Assembly: GCF_014190775.1 (NCBI RefSeq)
Contig: NZ_JACHVP010000001.1
Location: 1,426,001 to 1,490,000 of the forward strand
Direction: 5' to 3'
Length of the DNA: 64,000 nucleotides
Source: Leifsonia aquatica
GTDB lineage: Bacteria > Actinomycetota > Actinomycetes > Actinomycetales > Microbacteriaceae
Positions 56,894-64,000 of this stretch are shown one piece after another. A model generated the notes under the pieces. It was given only the letters and a program-made list of their open reading frames with translations. It did not search any database and was not told where the DNA came from. The position numbers and the translations under genes are program-made. Position 1 is the first letter of the stretch; each line of letters opens with the position of its first letter.

Positions 56894-58082
56894 CCGTTCC
56901 GTGATCGACACCCGCTCCGGTTACCTGGAGGCTGTCGAGCTCATCGCCGCGGGCACCGGCCCGATCGCCGTCGACGCCGAGCGCGCCAGCGGCTTCCGAT
57001 ACTCTCAGCGTGCCTATCTGATCCAGGTGTTCCGGCGCGGCTCCGGCACGTTCCTGTTCGACCCGCCGGCCGTCGGCCGCTTCGACGAGCTGAACACCGC
57101 GATCGCCGACGAGGAGTGGGTGCTGCACGCGGCGACCCAGGACCTGACCTGCCTGCGCGAGGTCGGCCTAGACCCGTCCCGGATCTTCGACACTGAGCTG
57201 GCCGCCCGACTGCTCGGGATGCCGCGCGTCGGCCTCGGGACGGTCGTGGAGGAGCTGCTCGGCGTGCACCTCGCCAAGGAGCACAGCGCCGCCGACTGGT
57301 CGACCCGGCCGCTCCCCCAGCCCTGGCTGGTCTACGCCGCACTCGACGTCGAGCTGCTGCCCGACCTCCGGGACGCGATCGCCGCGCTCCTGGACGAGGC
57401 CGGCAAGACGGAGATCGCCCAGCAGGAGTTCGCCTCCGAGCTGACCCGCGAACTGACCGTGGTGCGCAGCGAGCCGTGGCGCCGCCTCTCGGGCATCCAC
57501 TCGATCCGCGGCCTGCGCAACCTCGCCGTGGCGCGGGAGCTGTGGCTGAGCCGCGACGCGCTGGCCCGCGAACTCGACACGGCGCCCGGCCGGCTCGTGC
57601 CGGACTCGGCGCTCACGGCCGCGGCGAAGGCGCTGCCGGACAACAAGCGCGCCCTCGCCGCCCTGCGGGAGTTCACGGGCCGTGCCAGCCGCACCGAGCT
57701 GGACCGCTGGTGGGGTGCGATCGAGGCCGGGCGCACCACGGAGGACCTCCCCGTGCTGCGCGGCAACGGCGACACGCTTCCTCCTCCCCGCGCGTGGGCG
57801 GACCGCAACCCGGAGGCCGACGGCCGCCTGAAGGCCGCACGCGCGGCACTCACGGCGCTGTCGGAGGAGCGGAGCATCCCCCTCGAGAACCTGCTGACGC
57901 CCGAGACGCTCCGGCGCGTGGCCTGGACGCCGCCCGCAGAGATCACGGCCGCATCGATCGCGGAGGCACTGGAGGCGCACGGCGCCCGCCCCTGGCAGAT
58001 TGAGGCAACCTCACAGATGATCGCCGATGCCTTTGTCGAAAGTAGCCAAACGCCCGCCGAGACGCCCGAGACGGATTCGTAG
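56886..58082 (+). CDS. rnd: ribonuclease D (DEDD exonuclease, HRDC)
   Basis: 398 residues. DEDD-type 3'-5' exonuclease domain: VDAERASGFRYSQRAYLIQV (first D and E), HAATQDLTCLREVG (second D), YAALDVELLPDLRDAI (Y..D). The following HRDC domain begins ~residue 205 (WRRLSGIHSIRGLRNLAVARELW). Trims tRNA and other structured RNA 3' ends. GTG start; coupled to the DUF3000 gene by 8-nt overlap. Confidence 0.94.
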   Translation: MADRSVIDTRSGYLEAVELIAAGTGPIAVDAERASGFRYSQRAYLIQVFRRGSGTFLFDPPAVGRFDELNTAIADEEWVLHAATQDLTCLREVGLDPSRIFDTELAARLLGMPRVGLGTVVEELLGVHLAKEHSAADWSTRPLPQPWLVYAALDVELLPDLRDAIAALLDEAGKTEIAQQEFASELTRELTVVRSEPWRRLSGIHSIRGLRNLAVARELWLSRDALARELDTAPGRLVPDSALTAAAKALPDNKRALAALREFTGRASRTELDRWWGAIEAGRTTEDLPVLRGNGDTLPPPRAWADRNPEADGRLKAARAALTALSEERSIPLENLLTPETLRRVAWTPPAEITAASIAEALEAHGARPWQIEATSQMIADAFVESSQTPAETPETDS

Positions 58083-58154
58083 AAAGAATCAAACGATTCC
58101 CGTCCGCCCAGACAGCCTCCGTAGGATCGATGCGGACCTGAAATGGGAGGCACT

Positions 58155-59363
58155 GTGGCCGAAAGAACCGAAGTCGTTTTCGTCGACGGAGTCCGGACTC
58201 CGTTCGGACGGGCCGGCGAAAAAGGGCAGTACTGGAACACCCGGGCGGACGACCTGGTCGTGAAGGCGATCATCGGCCTGCTCGAGCGCAATCCGAACGT
58301 GCCCAAGGACCGCATCGACGACGTGGCGATCGCCGCGACGACCCAGCAGGGCGACCAGGGCCTGACCCTCGGCCGCACGGCGGCGCTGCTCGCCGGGCTG
58401 CCGAAGTCCGTCCCCGGCTTCGCCATCGACCGGATGTGCGCGGGCGCGATGACCAGTGTCACGACGCTCGGCTCGGGCATCGCGTTCGGTGCGTACGACC
58501 TCGCGATCGCGGGCGGCGTGGAGCACATGGGCCGTCACCCGATGGGCTTCGGTGCCGACCCGAACCCGCGCTTCCTCACCGAGCGCCTGGTCGGCGAGGA
58601 CGCCCTCAACATGGGCAGCACCGCCGAGCGCATCCACGACCGCTTCCCCGCTCTCACCAAGGAGCGCTCCGACCGCTTCGCGATGCGCAGCCAGCAGAAG
58701 ACCGCCGCTGCCTACGAGAACGGCAAGCTGCAGCCGGACCTCGTCCCGGTCGCCATCCGCTCCGAGTCGGGCTGGGGACTCGCCACCCGCGACGAGGGCA
58801 TGCGCCCCGAGACGAACATGGAGTCGCTCGCGACCCTCCGCACGCCGTTCCGGCCGCACGGCCGCGTCTCGGCGGGCAACTCGTCCCCGCTGACCGACGG
58901 CGCGACCGCGAGCCTGCTCGCCTCCGCCGACGCGGTGAAGGAGTTCGGCCTCACCCCGAAGATGCGCATGGTGAGCTTCGCCTTCGCCGGCGTCGAGCCG
59001 GAGATCATGGGCCTCGGCCCGGTCCCCTCGACCGAGAAGGCGCTCCGCAAGGCCGGCCTGTCGATCGACGACATCGGCCTGTTCGAGCTCAACGAGGCGT
59101 TCGCCATCCAGGTGCTCTCGTTCCTCGACCACTTCGGCATCGACGACGACGACCCGCGCGTCAACAAGTGGGGCGGCGCGATCGCGATCGGCCACCCGCT
59201 CGCCGCCAGCGGCGTCCGCCTGATGATCCAGCTCGCCCGCCAGTTCGAGGAGCACCCGGAGGTCCGCTACGGCGTGACCGCCATGTGCGTCGGCCTCGGC
59301 CAGGGCGGCACGGTCATCTGGGAGAACCCCAACTTCGACAAGCGCGCTGCACGGAAGGCCTGA
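58155..59363 (+). CDS. fadA: acetyl-CoA C-acyltransferase (thiolase)
   Basis: ~402 residues from GTG 58155, chosen for GGGAGG four bases upstream; ATG 58143 is the alternative and would include that site. Catalytic C95 in DRMCAGAMTS, NEAFA and GHPLAASG histidine motifs, and CVGLGQGG late cysteine. Cleaves 3-ketoacyl-CoA in beta-oxidation. fadB follows after six bases. Confidence 0.95.
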   Translation: MAERTEVVFVDGVRTPFGRAGEKGQYWNTRADDLVVKAIIGLLERNPNVPKDRIDDVAIAATTQQGDQGLTLGRTAALLAGLPKSVPGFAIDRMCAGAMTSVTTLGSGIAFGAYDLAIAGGVEHMGRHPMGFGADPNPRFLTERLVGEDALNMGSTAERIHDRFPALTKERSDRFAMRSQQKTAAAYENGKLQPDLVPVAIRSESGWGLATRDEGMRPETNMESLATLRTPFRPHGRVSAGNSSPLTDGATASLLASADAVKEFGLTPKMRMVSFAFAGVEPEIMGLGPVPSTEKALRKAGLSIDDIGLFELNEAFAIQVLSFLDHFGIDDDDPRVNKWGGAIAIGHPLAASGVRLMIQLARQFEEHPEVRYGVTAMCVGLGQGGTVIWENPNFDKRAARKA

Positions 59364-59369
59364 GAACGA

Positions 59370-61508
59370 GTGACCGACTACACCACGATCGACTTCTCCC
59401 CGCTCGTCGACCTCTCCTCCGACGAGGTCGTGACCCACTCCCTCGTGAAGGACGTGCCGCTGCCCAGCGGCAAGACCCTCGCGCTGGTCACGCTCGACAA
59501 CGGGCGTGACCACACGCGGCCGAACACGATGGGGCCCGCCACGCTCCTCGAGCTCGGGAAGACCTTCGACGCACTGACCGAGCGGGCCAAGCGCGGCGAG
59601 ATCGACGCCGTCGCCGTCACCGGCAAGCCGTTCATCCTCGCCGCCGGGGCCGACCTCAGCCGGGTCGGCGACATCCCGAGCGTCGAGGTGGCGAAGCTGC
59701 TCCCCCAGCTCGGCCACTACGTGCTCGGCAAGCAGGCGACGTTCGGCGTGCCGTCCTTCGTCTTCACGAACGGCCTGGCGCTCGGCGGCGGCGTGGAGAT
59801 CGGCCTCAACGCCGACTACCGCACCATCGACCGCAACGCCGCCGCGTTCGCCCTGCCCGAGGTCTTCCTGGGCCTCATCCCGGGCTGGGGCGGCGCGACC
59901 ATCCTCCCGAACCTCATCGGCATCGAGAACGCCCTCAAGGTGATCATCGAGAATCCGCTGAAGCAGAACCGGATGCTGAAGCCGCAGGAGGTCTTCGACC
60001 TCGGCATCGCCGACGCCATCTTCGACTCGGCGAACTTCCTCGAGGACTCGCTGGTCTGGGCCGACAAGGTGCTCACCGGCCAGGTCGAGGTCAAGCGGCC
60101 CAACGTGCCGGGCAAGGTCGAGCGCATGGTCAAGTGGGATGCCGCCCTCGGCATCGCGCGCAAGATGCTCGAGAGCCGGATCGGCACCGTCCCGAAGTCG
60201 CCGTACAAGGCGCTCGAGCTGCTGAAGGCCGCCAAGTCGAACGACCGCGCCGCCGGCTTCCAGCTCGAGGACGACGCACTGGCCGAACTCATCTCGGGCG
60301 ACCAGTTCCAGGCCAGCATCTACGCGTTCAACCTCGTGCAGAAGCGGGCCAAGCGTCCCGCCGGCGCCCCGGACAAGAAGCTCGCGAAGAAGGTCACCAA
60401 GATCGGCGTCATCGGCGCCGGCTACATGGCCAGCCAGTTCGCCCTCCTGTTCGTCCGCCGGCTGCGAGTCCCGGTCGTCATCACCGACCTCGACCAGGCG
60501 CACGTCGACAAGGGCGTGGCGTACATCCACGACGAGATCGGCAAGCTCCAGGAGAAGGGCCGCATCTCCCCCGACGAGGCCAACCGGCTGCGCGCGCTCG
60601 TCACCGGCACGACGGACAAGGCGGACTTCGCGGACTGCGACTGGGTCATCGAAGCCGTCTTCGAGGAGCTCACGGTCAAGCAGAACGTGTTCGAGGAGGT
60701 CGAGCAGTACCTCTCCGACGAGGCGGTCATCGCGACCAACACGTCCTCGCTCTCGGTCGAGCAGATCGGCGCGAAGCTGAAGCATCCGGAGCGCCTGGTC
60801 GGGTTCCACTTCTTCACGCCGGTCGCGGTCATGCCGCTGATCGAGGTCGTCAAGACCCCGCACACCGACGAGGCCACCCTCTCCACCGCGATGGTGACCG
60901 CCGCCGCGCTGAAGAAGAACGCGGTCATCACCGCCGACACCCCCGGGTTCGTCGTCAACCGCATCCTGGCGAAGGTCCTCGGCGAGGCGATGCACGCCGT
61001 CGACGACGGCACCTCGTTCGAGACGGTCGACGAGGCGTTCGCGCCGCTCGGCCTCCCGATGCCGCCGTCGGCCCTGCTCGACCTGGTCGGGCTCAAGGTC
61101 GGCGCGCACGTGCTCGACACCCACCACGCCGCGTTCCCGGAGCGGTTCTACCGCAGCGAGAACCTCCACAAGCTCGCCGAATACGGCACGCTGCTGGAGA
61201 AGGACGGCAAGGGCCGGATCAAGGGTCTCGACAAGGGCGCGGCCAAGATCATCGCCGGCGGCACGAACCCCTGGACGAAGGACGAGATCCTCCGTCGCCT
61301 GGAGGACGGCCTCGCGGACGAGATCCACCGCATGCTGATCGACGACCACGTGGTCGAGGCGCCGGAGGACATCGACCTCTGCATGATCCTGGGGGCGGGT
61401 TTCCCGTTCCAGATGGGCGGCATCACGCCGTACCTGGATCGTGTGGGCGCCTCTGAGCGTGTCTTCGGCGACACGTTCCAGCACCCGCCCGTGAAGGGCG
61501 TCGCCTGA
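59370..61508 (+). CDS. fadB: multifunctional fatty acid oxidation protein (enoyl-CoA hydratase / 3-hydroxyacyl-CoA dehydrogenase)
   Basis: 712 residues. N-terminal crotonase domain (~30-290) with the oxyanion-hole sequences ITGAGADLSR-like AAGADLSRVG and NGLALGGGVEIGL, then NAD-binding HCDH domain from ~344 (IGVIGAGYMASQFALLF), IEAVFEEL, ATNTSSLSVEQI, HFFTPVAVMPLIEVV and the C-terminal helical domain. GTG start, six bases after fadA. Together they make the hydratase, dehydrogenase and thiolase of one beta-oxidation turn. Confidence 0.96.
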   Translation: MTDYTTIDFSPLVDLSSDEVVTHSLVKDVPLPSGKTLALVTLDNGRDHTRPNTMGPATLLELGKTFDALTERAKRGEIDAVAVTGKPFILAAGADLSRVGDIPSVEVAKLLPQLGHYVLGKQATFGVPSFVFTNGLALGGGVEIGLNADYRTIDRNAAAFALPEVFLGLIPGWGGATILPNLIGIENALKVIIENPLKQNRMLKPQEVFDLGIADAIFDSANFLEDSLVWADKVLTGQVEVKRPNVPGKVERMVKWDAALGIARKMLESRIGTVPKSPYKALELLKAAKSNDRAAGFQLEDDALAELISGDQFQASIYAFNLVQKRAKRPAGAPDKKLAKKVTKIGVIGAGYMASQFALLFVRRLRVPVVITDLDQAHVDKGVAYIHDEIGKLQEKGRISPDEANRLRALVTGTTDKADFADCDWVIEAVFEELTVKQNVFEEVEQYLSDEAVIATNTSSLSVEQIGAKLKHPERLVGFHFFTPVAVMPLIEVVKTPHTDEATLSTAMVTAAALKKNAVITADTPGFVVNRILAKVLGEAMHAVDDGTSFETVDEAFAPLGLPMPPSALLDLVGLKVGAHVLDTHHAAFPERFYRSENLHKLAEYGTLLEKDGKGRIKGLDKGAAKIIAGGTNPWTKDEILRRLEDGLADEIHRMLIDDHVVEAPEDIDLCMILGAGFPFQMGGITPYLDRVGASERVFGDTFQHPPVKGVA

Positions 61509-61532
61509 GCCCCGGGCTCGGACGGACCTGAT

Positions 61533-61565
61533 CGAACGCCCCGCTCGCCGCGAGCGGGGCGTTCG
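61533..61565. terminator. bidirectional terminator hairpin between fadB and tetR
   Basis: Perfect 15-bp inverted repeat with a three-base loop, symmetric so it can form on both strands. It lies 24 bases after the fadB stop and directly against the convergent tetR stop. No clear U-tract. Confidence 0.75.
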
Positions 61566-62156
61566 TCACGTCAGGACCAGATCGAGGTAGGCGCGCAGGG
61601 TGGTCGCCGCGTCGATGCTCCCCGGCGTGTACAGCCACTGCAGCTGGATGCCCTCCCACAGCGCCACGATGGTCGCCGCGGCGATCTCCGGGTCCACGCC
61701 GTCGCGCAGCCGCCCGGCGTCGCGGAGCGCGGCGAGTTCGGCCGCGTACGCCGCGCGCAGCTCGTCGTAGCGTCCGACGAAGTAGTCGCGCCCCGGGTGA
61801 TCGGCGGTGACCGCCTCGGCCGAGAGCACGCTGTACAGCGCGATCAGGCCCGGGATGGCGGTGTTGCGCTTCGCCTGGTCGACGATCTGGTCGGCGAAGG
61901 AGCCGCCGGCGGCAGGGTCGCCCTCGCCGGCGCCCAGTTCGTCGCGGCGGGCGAGCACGGCGACCAGCAGGTCGTCCTTGCTCTCGAAGTGGTACTGGAG
62001 GCTGCCGAGGCTGATGCCGGCCGCGGCGGCGATCTCACGCAGGGAGCTGCCGTGGTAGCCGCGGGTCGCGAACAGGCGATACGCCTCGTCGACGATCTGC
62101 TCGCGGCGTTCGGCCGTCTTCGCGTACGGTCCGCGCCGGGTGCTCGCGTCGCCCAC
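61566..62156 (-). CDS. TetR-family transcriptional regulator
   Basis: 196 residues from GTG 62156, chosen because GAAGGAGGGG lies just upstream. N-terminal HTH (RREQIVDEAYRLFATRGYHGSSLREIAAAAGISLGSLQYHF) is typical; the C-terminal ligand domain is unassigned. It is divergent from a sugar-type ABC importer and likely represses it or itself; the fadAB genes, convergent, are the other possible target. Confidence 0.9.
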   Translation of the reverse strand: MGDASTRRGPYAKTAERREQIVDEAYRLFATRGYHGSSLREIAAAAGISLGSLQYHFESKDDLLVAVLARRDELGAGEGDPAAGGSFADQIVDQAKRNTAIPGLIALYSVLSAEAVTADHPGRDYFVGRYDELRAAYAAELAALRDAGRLRDGVDPEIAAATIVALWEGIQLQWLYTPGSIDAATTLRAYLDLVLT

Positions 62157-62245
62157 GTCCCCTCCTTCGGGTCGGCCCACCTCAAATTAGGTCAAGTGCA
62201 TTACTTTCGACTAGCGTCGATCCTACCGATTCCCGCCACGACGGA
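62157..62245. promoter_or_regulatory. divergent tetR / ABC importer intergenic region
   Basis: 89 bases. It contains an AT-richer stretch around 62183-62206 and the palindrome TCGAC-TAGC-GTCGA (62207-62220), which could be a TetR-type operator. No firm -35/-10 pair was identified for either gene. Confidence 0.35.
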
Positions 62246-63592
62246 GTGAAGGAAATGACGGAACTCACACGACGATCTCTGCTGGGGCTCGGCGCCGCTG
62301 CCGCGACCACGGCACTGCTGTCCGCGTGCACCACGCCGGGCACCACCTCGGTCAACACGGCACCGCCGATTCGACCTGTCGCAGCCGGAGAGAAGATCAC
62401 CCTCACGTACTGGGCGTGGCTCAAAGACCTCCAGAAGGTGGCGGACGTGTGGAACGCGTCCCACCCCGACGTCCAGGTGGAGGCGGTCTGGATCCCCGGC
62501 GGCAACGCCGGCGGCTACCAGAAGCTGTACTCCGCCCTCGCCGCCGGCGGCGGACCGGACCTCGCGCAGGTCGAGCTGCGCAGCGTCCCCGAGTTCATGC
62601 TGGTGAACGGGCTCGTCGATCTCGCCCGCTACGGCGCGGGCGACTACGCCGATCGCTACGACCCGACCCTGTGGAGCCAGGTGAGCTATGTGGGAGGCGT
62701 CTACGCCATCCCCCAGGACTCCGGCCCGATGGCCCTCTACTACCGGCCCGACCTGTTCGAGAAGGTCGGCGCGGGAGCGCCCGCCTCCTGGGACGACTGG
62801 GCCGCGACCGGCCGCGAGCTGAAGAAGGCCGGGATCTTCATCGATGCCTTCAACTACTCCGACCCGTCGTGGTTCGCTGCGGTCGCCGGGCAGGCCGGTG
62901 CGTCCTGGCTGCGCGTGGATGGCGACCGCTGGGTGATCGACATGACCGACGAGGCGACGCTGCAGACGGCCCGGTTCTTCGACCGGGCCATCGACGACGG
63001 GATCCTCCAGACGGCCTACGGCGACTTCTCCACCGGCTGGTTCGCGGCGGCGGCGAAGGGCACGATCGCCGGGTGCGCCAGCGCGAGCTGGGGCGACGCC
63101 TTGCTCGAAGGCGTCGCCGGCGGCGAGGGCAAGTGGCGGGTCGCACCCCTCCCGCGGTGGGCCTCGGGATACGGATCCAGCGCGCTGGGCGGTTCGACGG
63201 CCGCCGTCCTGGCGAACAGCAAGCACCCCAAGGAGGCGATGGAGTTCGCCGTGTGGATGACCACCAGCCCGGAGGGCATCGACGCGATGATCAAGCACTC
63301 CGGCATCGGCTGGTCGCCCGACGCCGACTACATCGGCGCCGAGCGCACCAAGCCGTCCGCGTGGTTCGGCGGCCAGAGCTACAACGAGGAGGTCTTCCTC
63401 CCCGCCTCCACGGAGCAGAACCCCGACTGGTCGTGGTGGCCGATCACGCAGCAGTCGTTCAACATCCTGGCCGACGGCTTCCGCAAGAAGCCGGCCGGGC
63501 AGACGCTCGTGGACTCCATCGCCCAGAGCGAGACGGCCATCATCGACGCCTTCCGCAAGAAGGGCCTGACGATCGAGAAGGCGCGCTCGTGA
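62246..63592 (+). CDS. ABC sugar-type substrate-binding lipoprotein
   Basis: 448 residues (or three fewer from ATG 62255). Twin-Arg-like ELTRRSLLGLG followed by a hydrophobic segment and lipobox LLSAC; residues 55 on form the extracellular solute-binding domain (family 1), with ITLTYWAWLKDLQKVADVWNAS and a C-terminal GFRKKPAGQTLVDSIAQSE. Substrate unknown; carbohydrate is likely by family. Its stop overlaps the permease start by 4 nt. Confidence 0.92.
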   Translation: MKEMTELTRRSLLGLGAAAATTALLSACTTPGTTSVNTAPPIRPVAAGEKITLTYWAWLKDLQKVADVWNASHPDVQVEAVWIPGGNAGGYQKLYSALAAGGGPDLAQVELRSVPEFMLVNGLVDLARYGAGDYADRYDPTLWSQVSYVGGVYAIPQDSGPMALYYRPDLFEKVGAGAPASWDDWAATGRELKKAGIFIDAFNYSDPSWFAAVAGQAGASWLRVDGDRWVIDMTDEATLQTARFFDRAIDDGILQTAYGDFSTGWFAAAAKGTIAGCASASWGDALLEGVAGGEGKWRVAPLPRWASGYGSSALGGSTAAVLANSKHPKEAMEFAVWMTTSPEGIDAMIKHSGIGWSPDADYIGAERTKPSAWFGGQSYNEEVFLPASTEQNPDWSWWPITQQSFNILADGFRKKPAGQTLVDSIAQSETAIIDAFRKKGLTIEKARS

Positions 63593-64000
63593 AGGGCACG
63601 CGCACGACGTGGGCGCCCTGGACGCTCCTCGCCCCTTTCCTGGCGCTGTTCCTGCTGACCTTCCTGCTGCCCATCGCGGTCGCGATCGGCTCCAGCTTCA
63701 CGACGGTCACCCGCTCGGGCGTGTTCGGCGAGAAAGGCGTCACGACCCAGTTCGCCTGGTTCGCGAACTACGCGCAGGCGCTCGGCAACCCCAACTTCAT
63801 CGCCTCGATCGGCCGGATGCTGCTCTTCGGCGTCGTGCAGGTCACGCTGATGATCGCCCTCAGCACCGTGCTCGCGCTGCTGCTCGAGTCGGCCTCCGCC
63901 CGCTGGCCGGGGATGTTCCGCGCGGTGTACTTCCTGCCGTACGGCATCCCGGGCGTCATCGCCACCATCCTGTGGTCGTTCCTCTACGTGCCCGGCCTCA
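63589..64000 (+). CDS. ABC sugar-type permease, 5' part only
   Basis: Starts at GTG 63589 (GTGA overlap with the binding-protein stop) and runs off the right edge after ~137 residues. The visible part has one helix (WAPWTLLAPFLALFLLTFLL), an extracellular loop, and the next helices with RMLLFGVVQVTLMIALS and AVYFLPYGIPGVIATILWSF, which is typical of MalF/UgpA-type permeases. The conserved EAA loop is beyond the window. A second permease is expected downstream. Confidence 0.92.
   Translation, partial: MKGTRTTWAPWTLLAPFLALFLLTFLLPIAVAIGSSFTTVTRSGVFGEKGVTTQFAWFANYAQALGNPNFIASIGRMLLFGVVQVTLMIALSTVLALLLESASARWPGMFRAVYFLPYGIPGVIATILWSFLYVPGL

Noticed and set aside
58089-61484. 1131-codon open frame on the minus strand opposite fadA-fadB
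   Set aside because: Antisense shadow in GC-rich sequence; composition dominated by Arg/Asp/Glu/Leu/Val and no domain, while the sense genes have clear motifs.

Overview
The window is one uninterrupted stretch of a high-GC (about 70%) actinobacterial chromosome. Gene order (alaS-ruvX-mltG-aroE-aroC-aroK-aroB-aroQ-efp-nusB-pyrR-pyrB-pyrC-carA-carB-pyrF-gmk, then secDF-yajC-ruvBAC-yebC-pdxT-pdxS), many GTG starts, 1-8 nt start/stop overlaps and DUF349/DUF3000/DUF402 neighbours suggest a member of the Microbacteriaceae, Leifsonia-like. The genus is inference from gene content, not a database match. No prophage, transposase, integrase or CRISPR array was seen. No gene-free stretch exceeds 300 bases except the tRNA block at 45.7-46.5 kb, which is described feature by feature.

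Region 1 (1-22.3 kb, almost all minus strand): a housekeeping superoperon read right to left. It begins with rpsD, two small membrane proteins, alaS, ruvX and mltG. It continues with the chorismate genes aroE-C-K-B-Q, efp and nusB, then the whole de novo UMP pathway pyrR-B-C, carA-B and pyrF, and ends in guanylate kinase running off the left edge. The pyr genes have a candidate PyrR RNA-binding hairpin beside the pyrR ribosome-binding site. Two proteins carry unusual N-termini: guanylate kinase is fused to a mycobacterial-type IHF domain, and AroE has a roughly 98-residue acidic/Ala-Pro-Lys extension.

Region 2 (22.3-42.8 kb): genome maintenance and stress (rarA, a membrane cyclophilin, a DUF349 protein, the Rel/Spo ppGpp enzyme), protein export (secD, secF, yajC), the Holliday-junction set ruvABC, and a vitamin B6 cluster. 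In the B6 cluster pdxS-pdxT and a C39-like cysteine-peptidase-fold gene are divergent from a MocR-type regulator (PdxR) followed by pdxY. A HIT protein and thrS follow across a long perfect palindrome.

Region 3 (42.8-49.7 kb): the most accessory-looking part. It holds a GNAT acetyltransferase, three small poorly recognised membrane proteins, a DUF402 protein, a tRNA cluster (Gly-GCC, Cys-GCA, Val-GAC on minus, Val-CAC divergent on plus), a MalY/PatB-type C-S lyase, an O-acetylhomoserine sulfhydrylase-like enzyme and a solitary PemK/MazF-type protein.

Region 4 (49.6-64 kb): an ammonium transporter with an upstream GlnR-type box, followed by an Amt paralogue that has lost both pore histidines. 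Next come zapE, sseA-sufE, an alpha/beta hydrolase, DUF3000-rnd, a fadA-fadB beta-oxidation pair, a TetR regulator, and the start of a sugar-type ABC importer (binding lipoprotein and first permease) that runs off the right edge.
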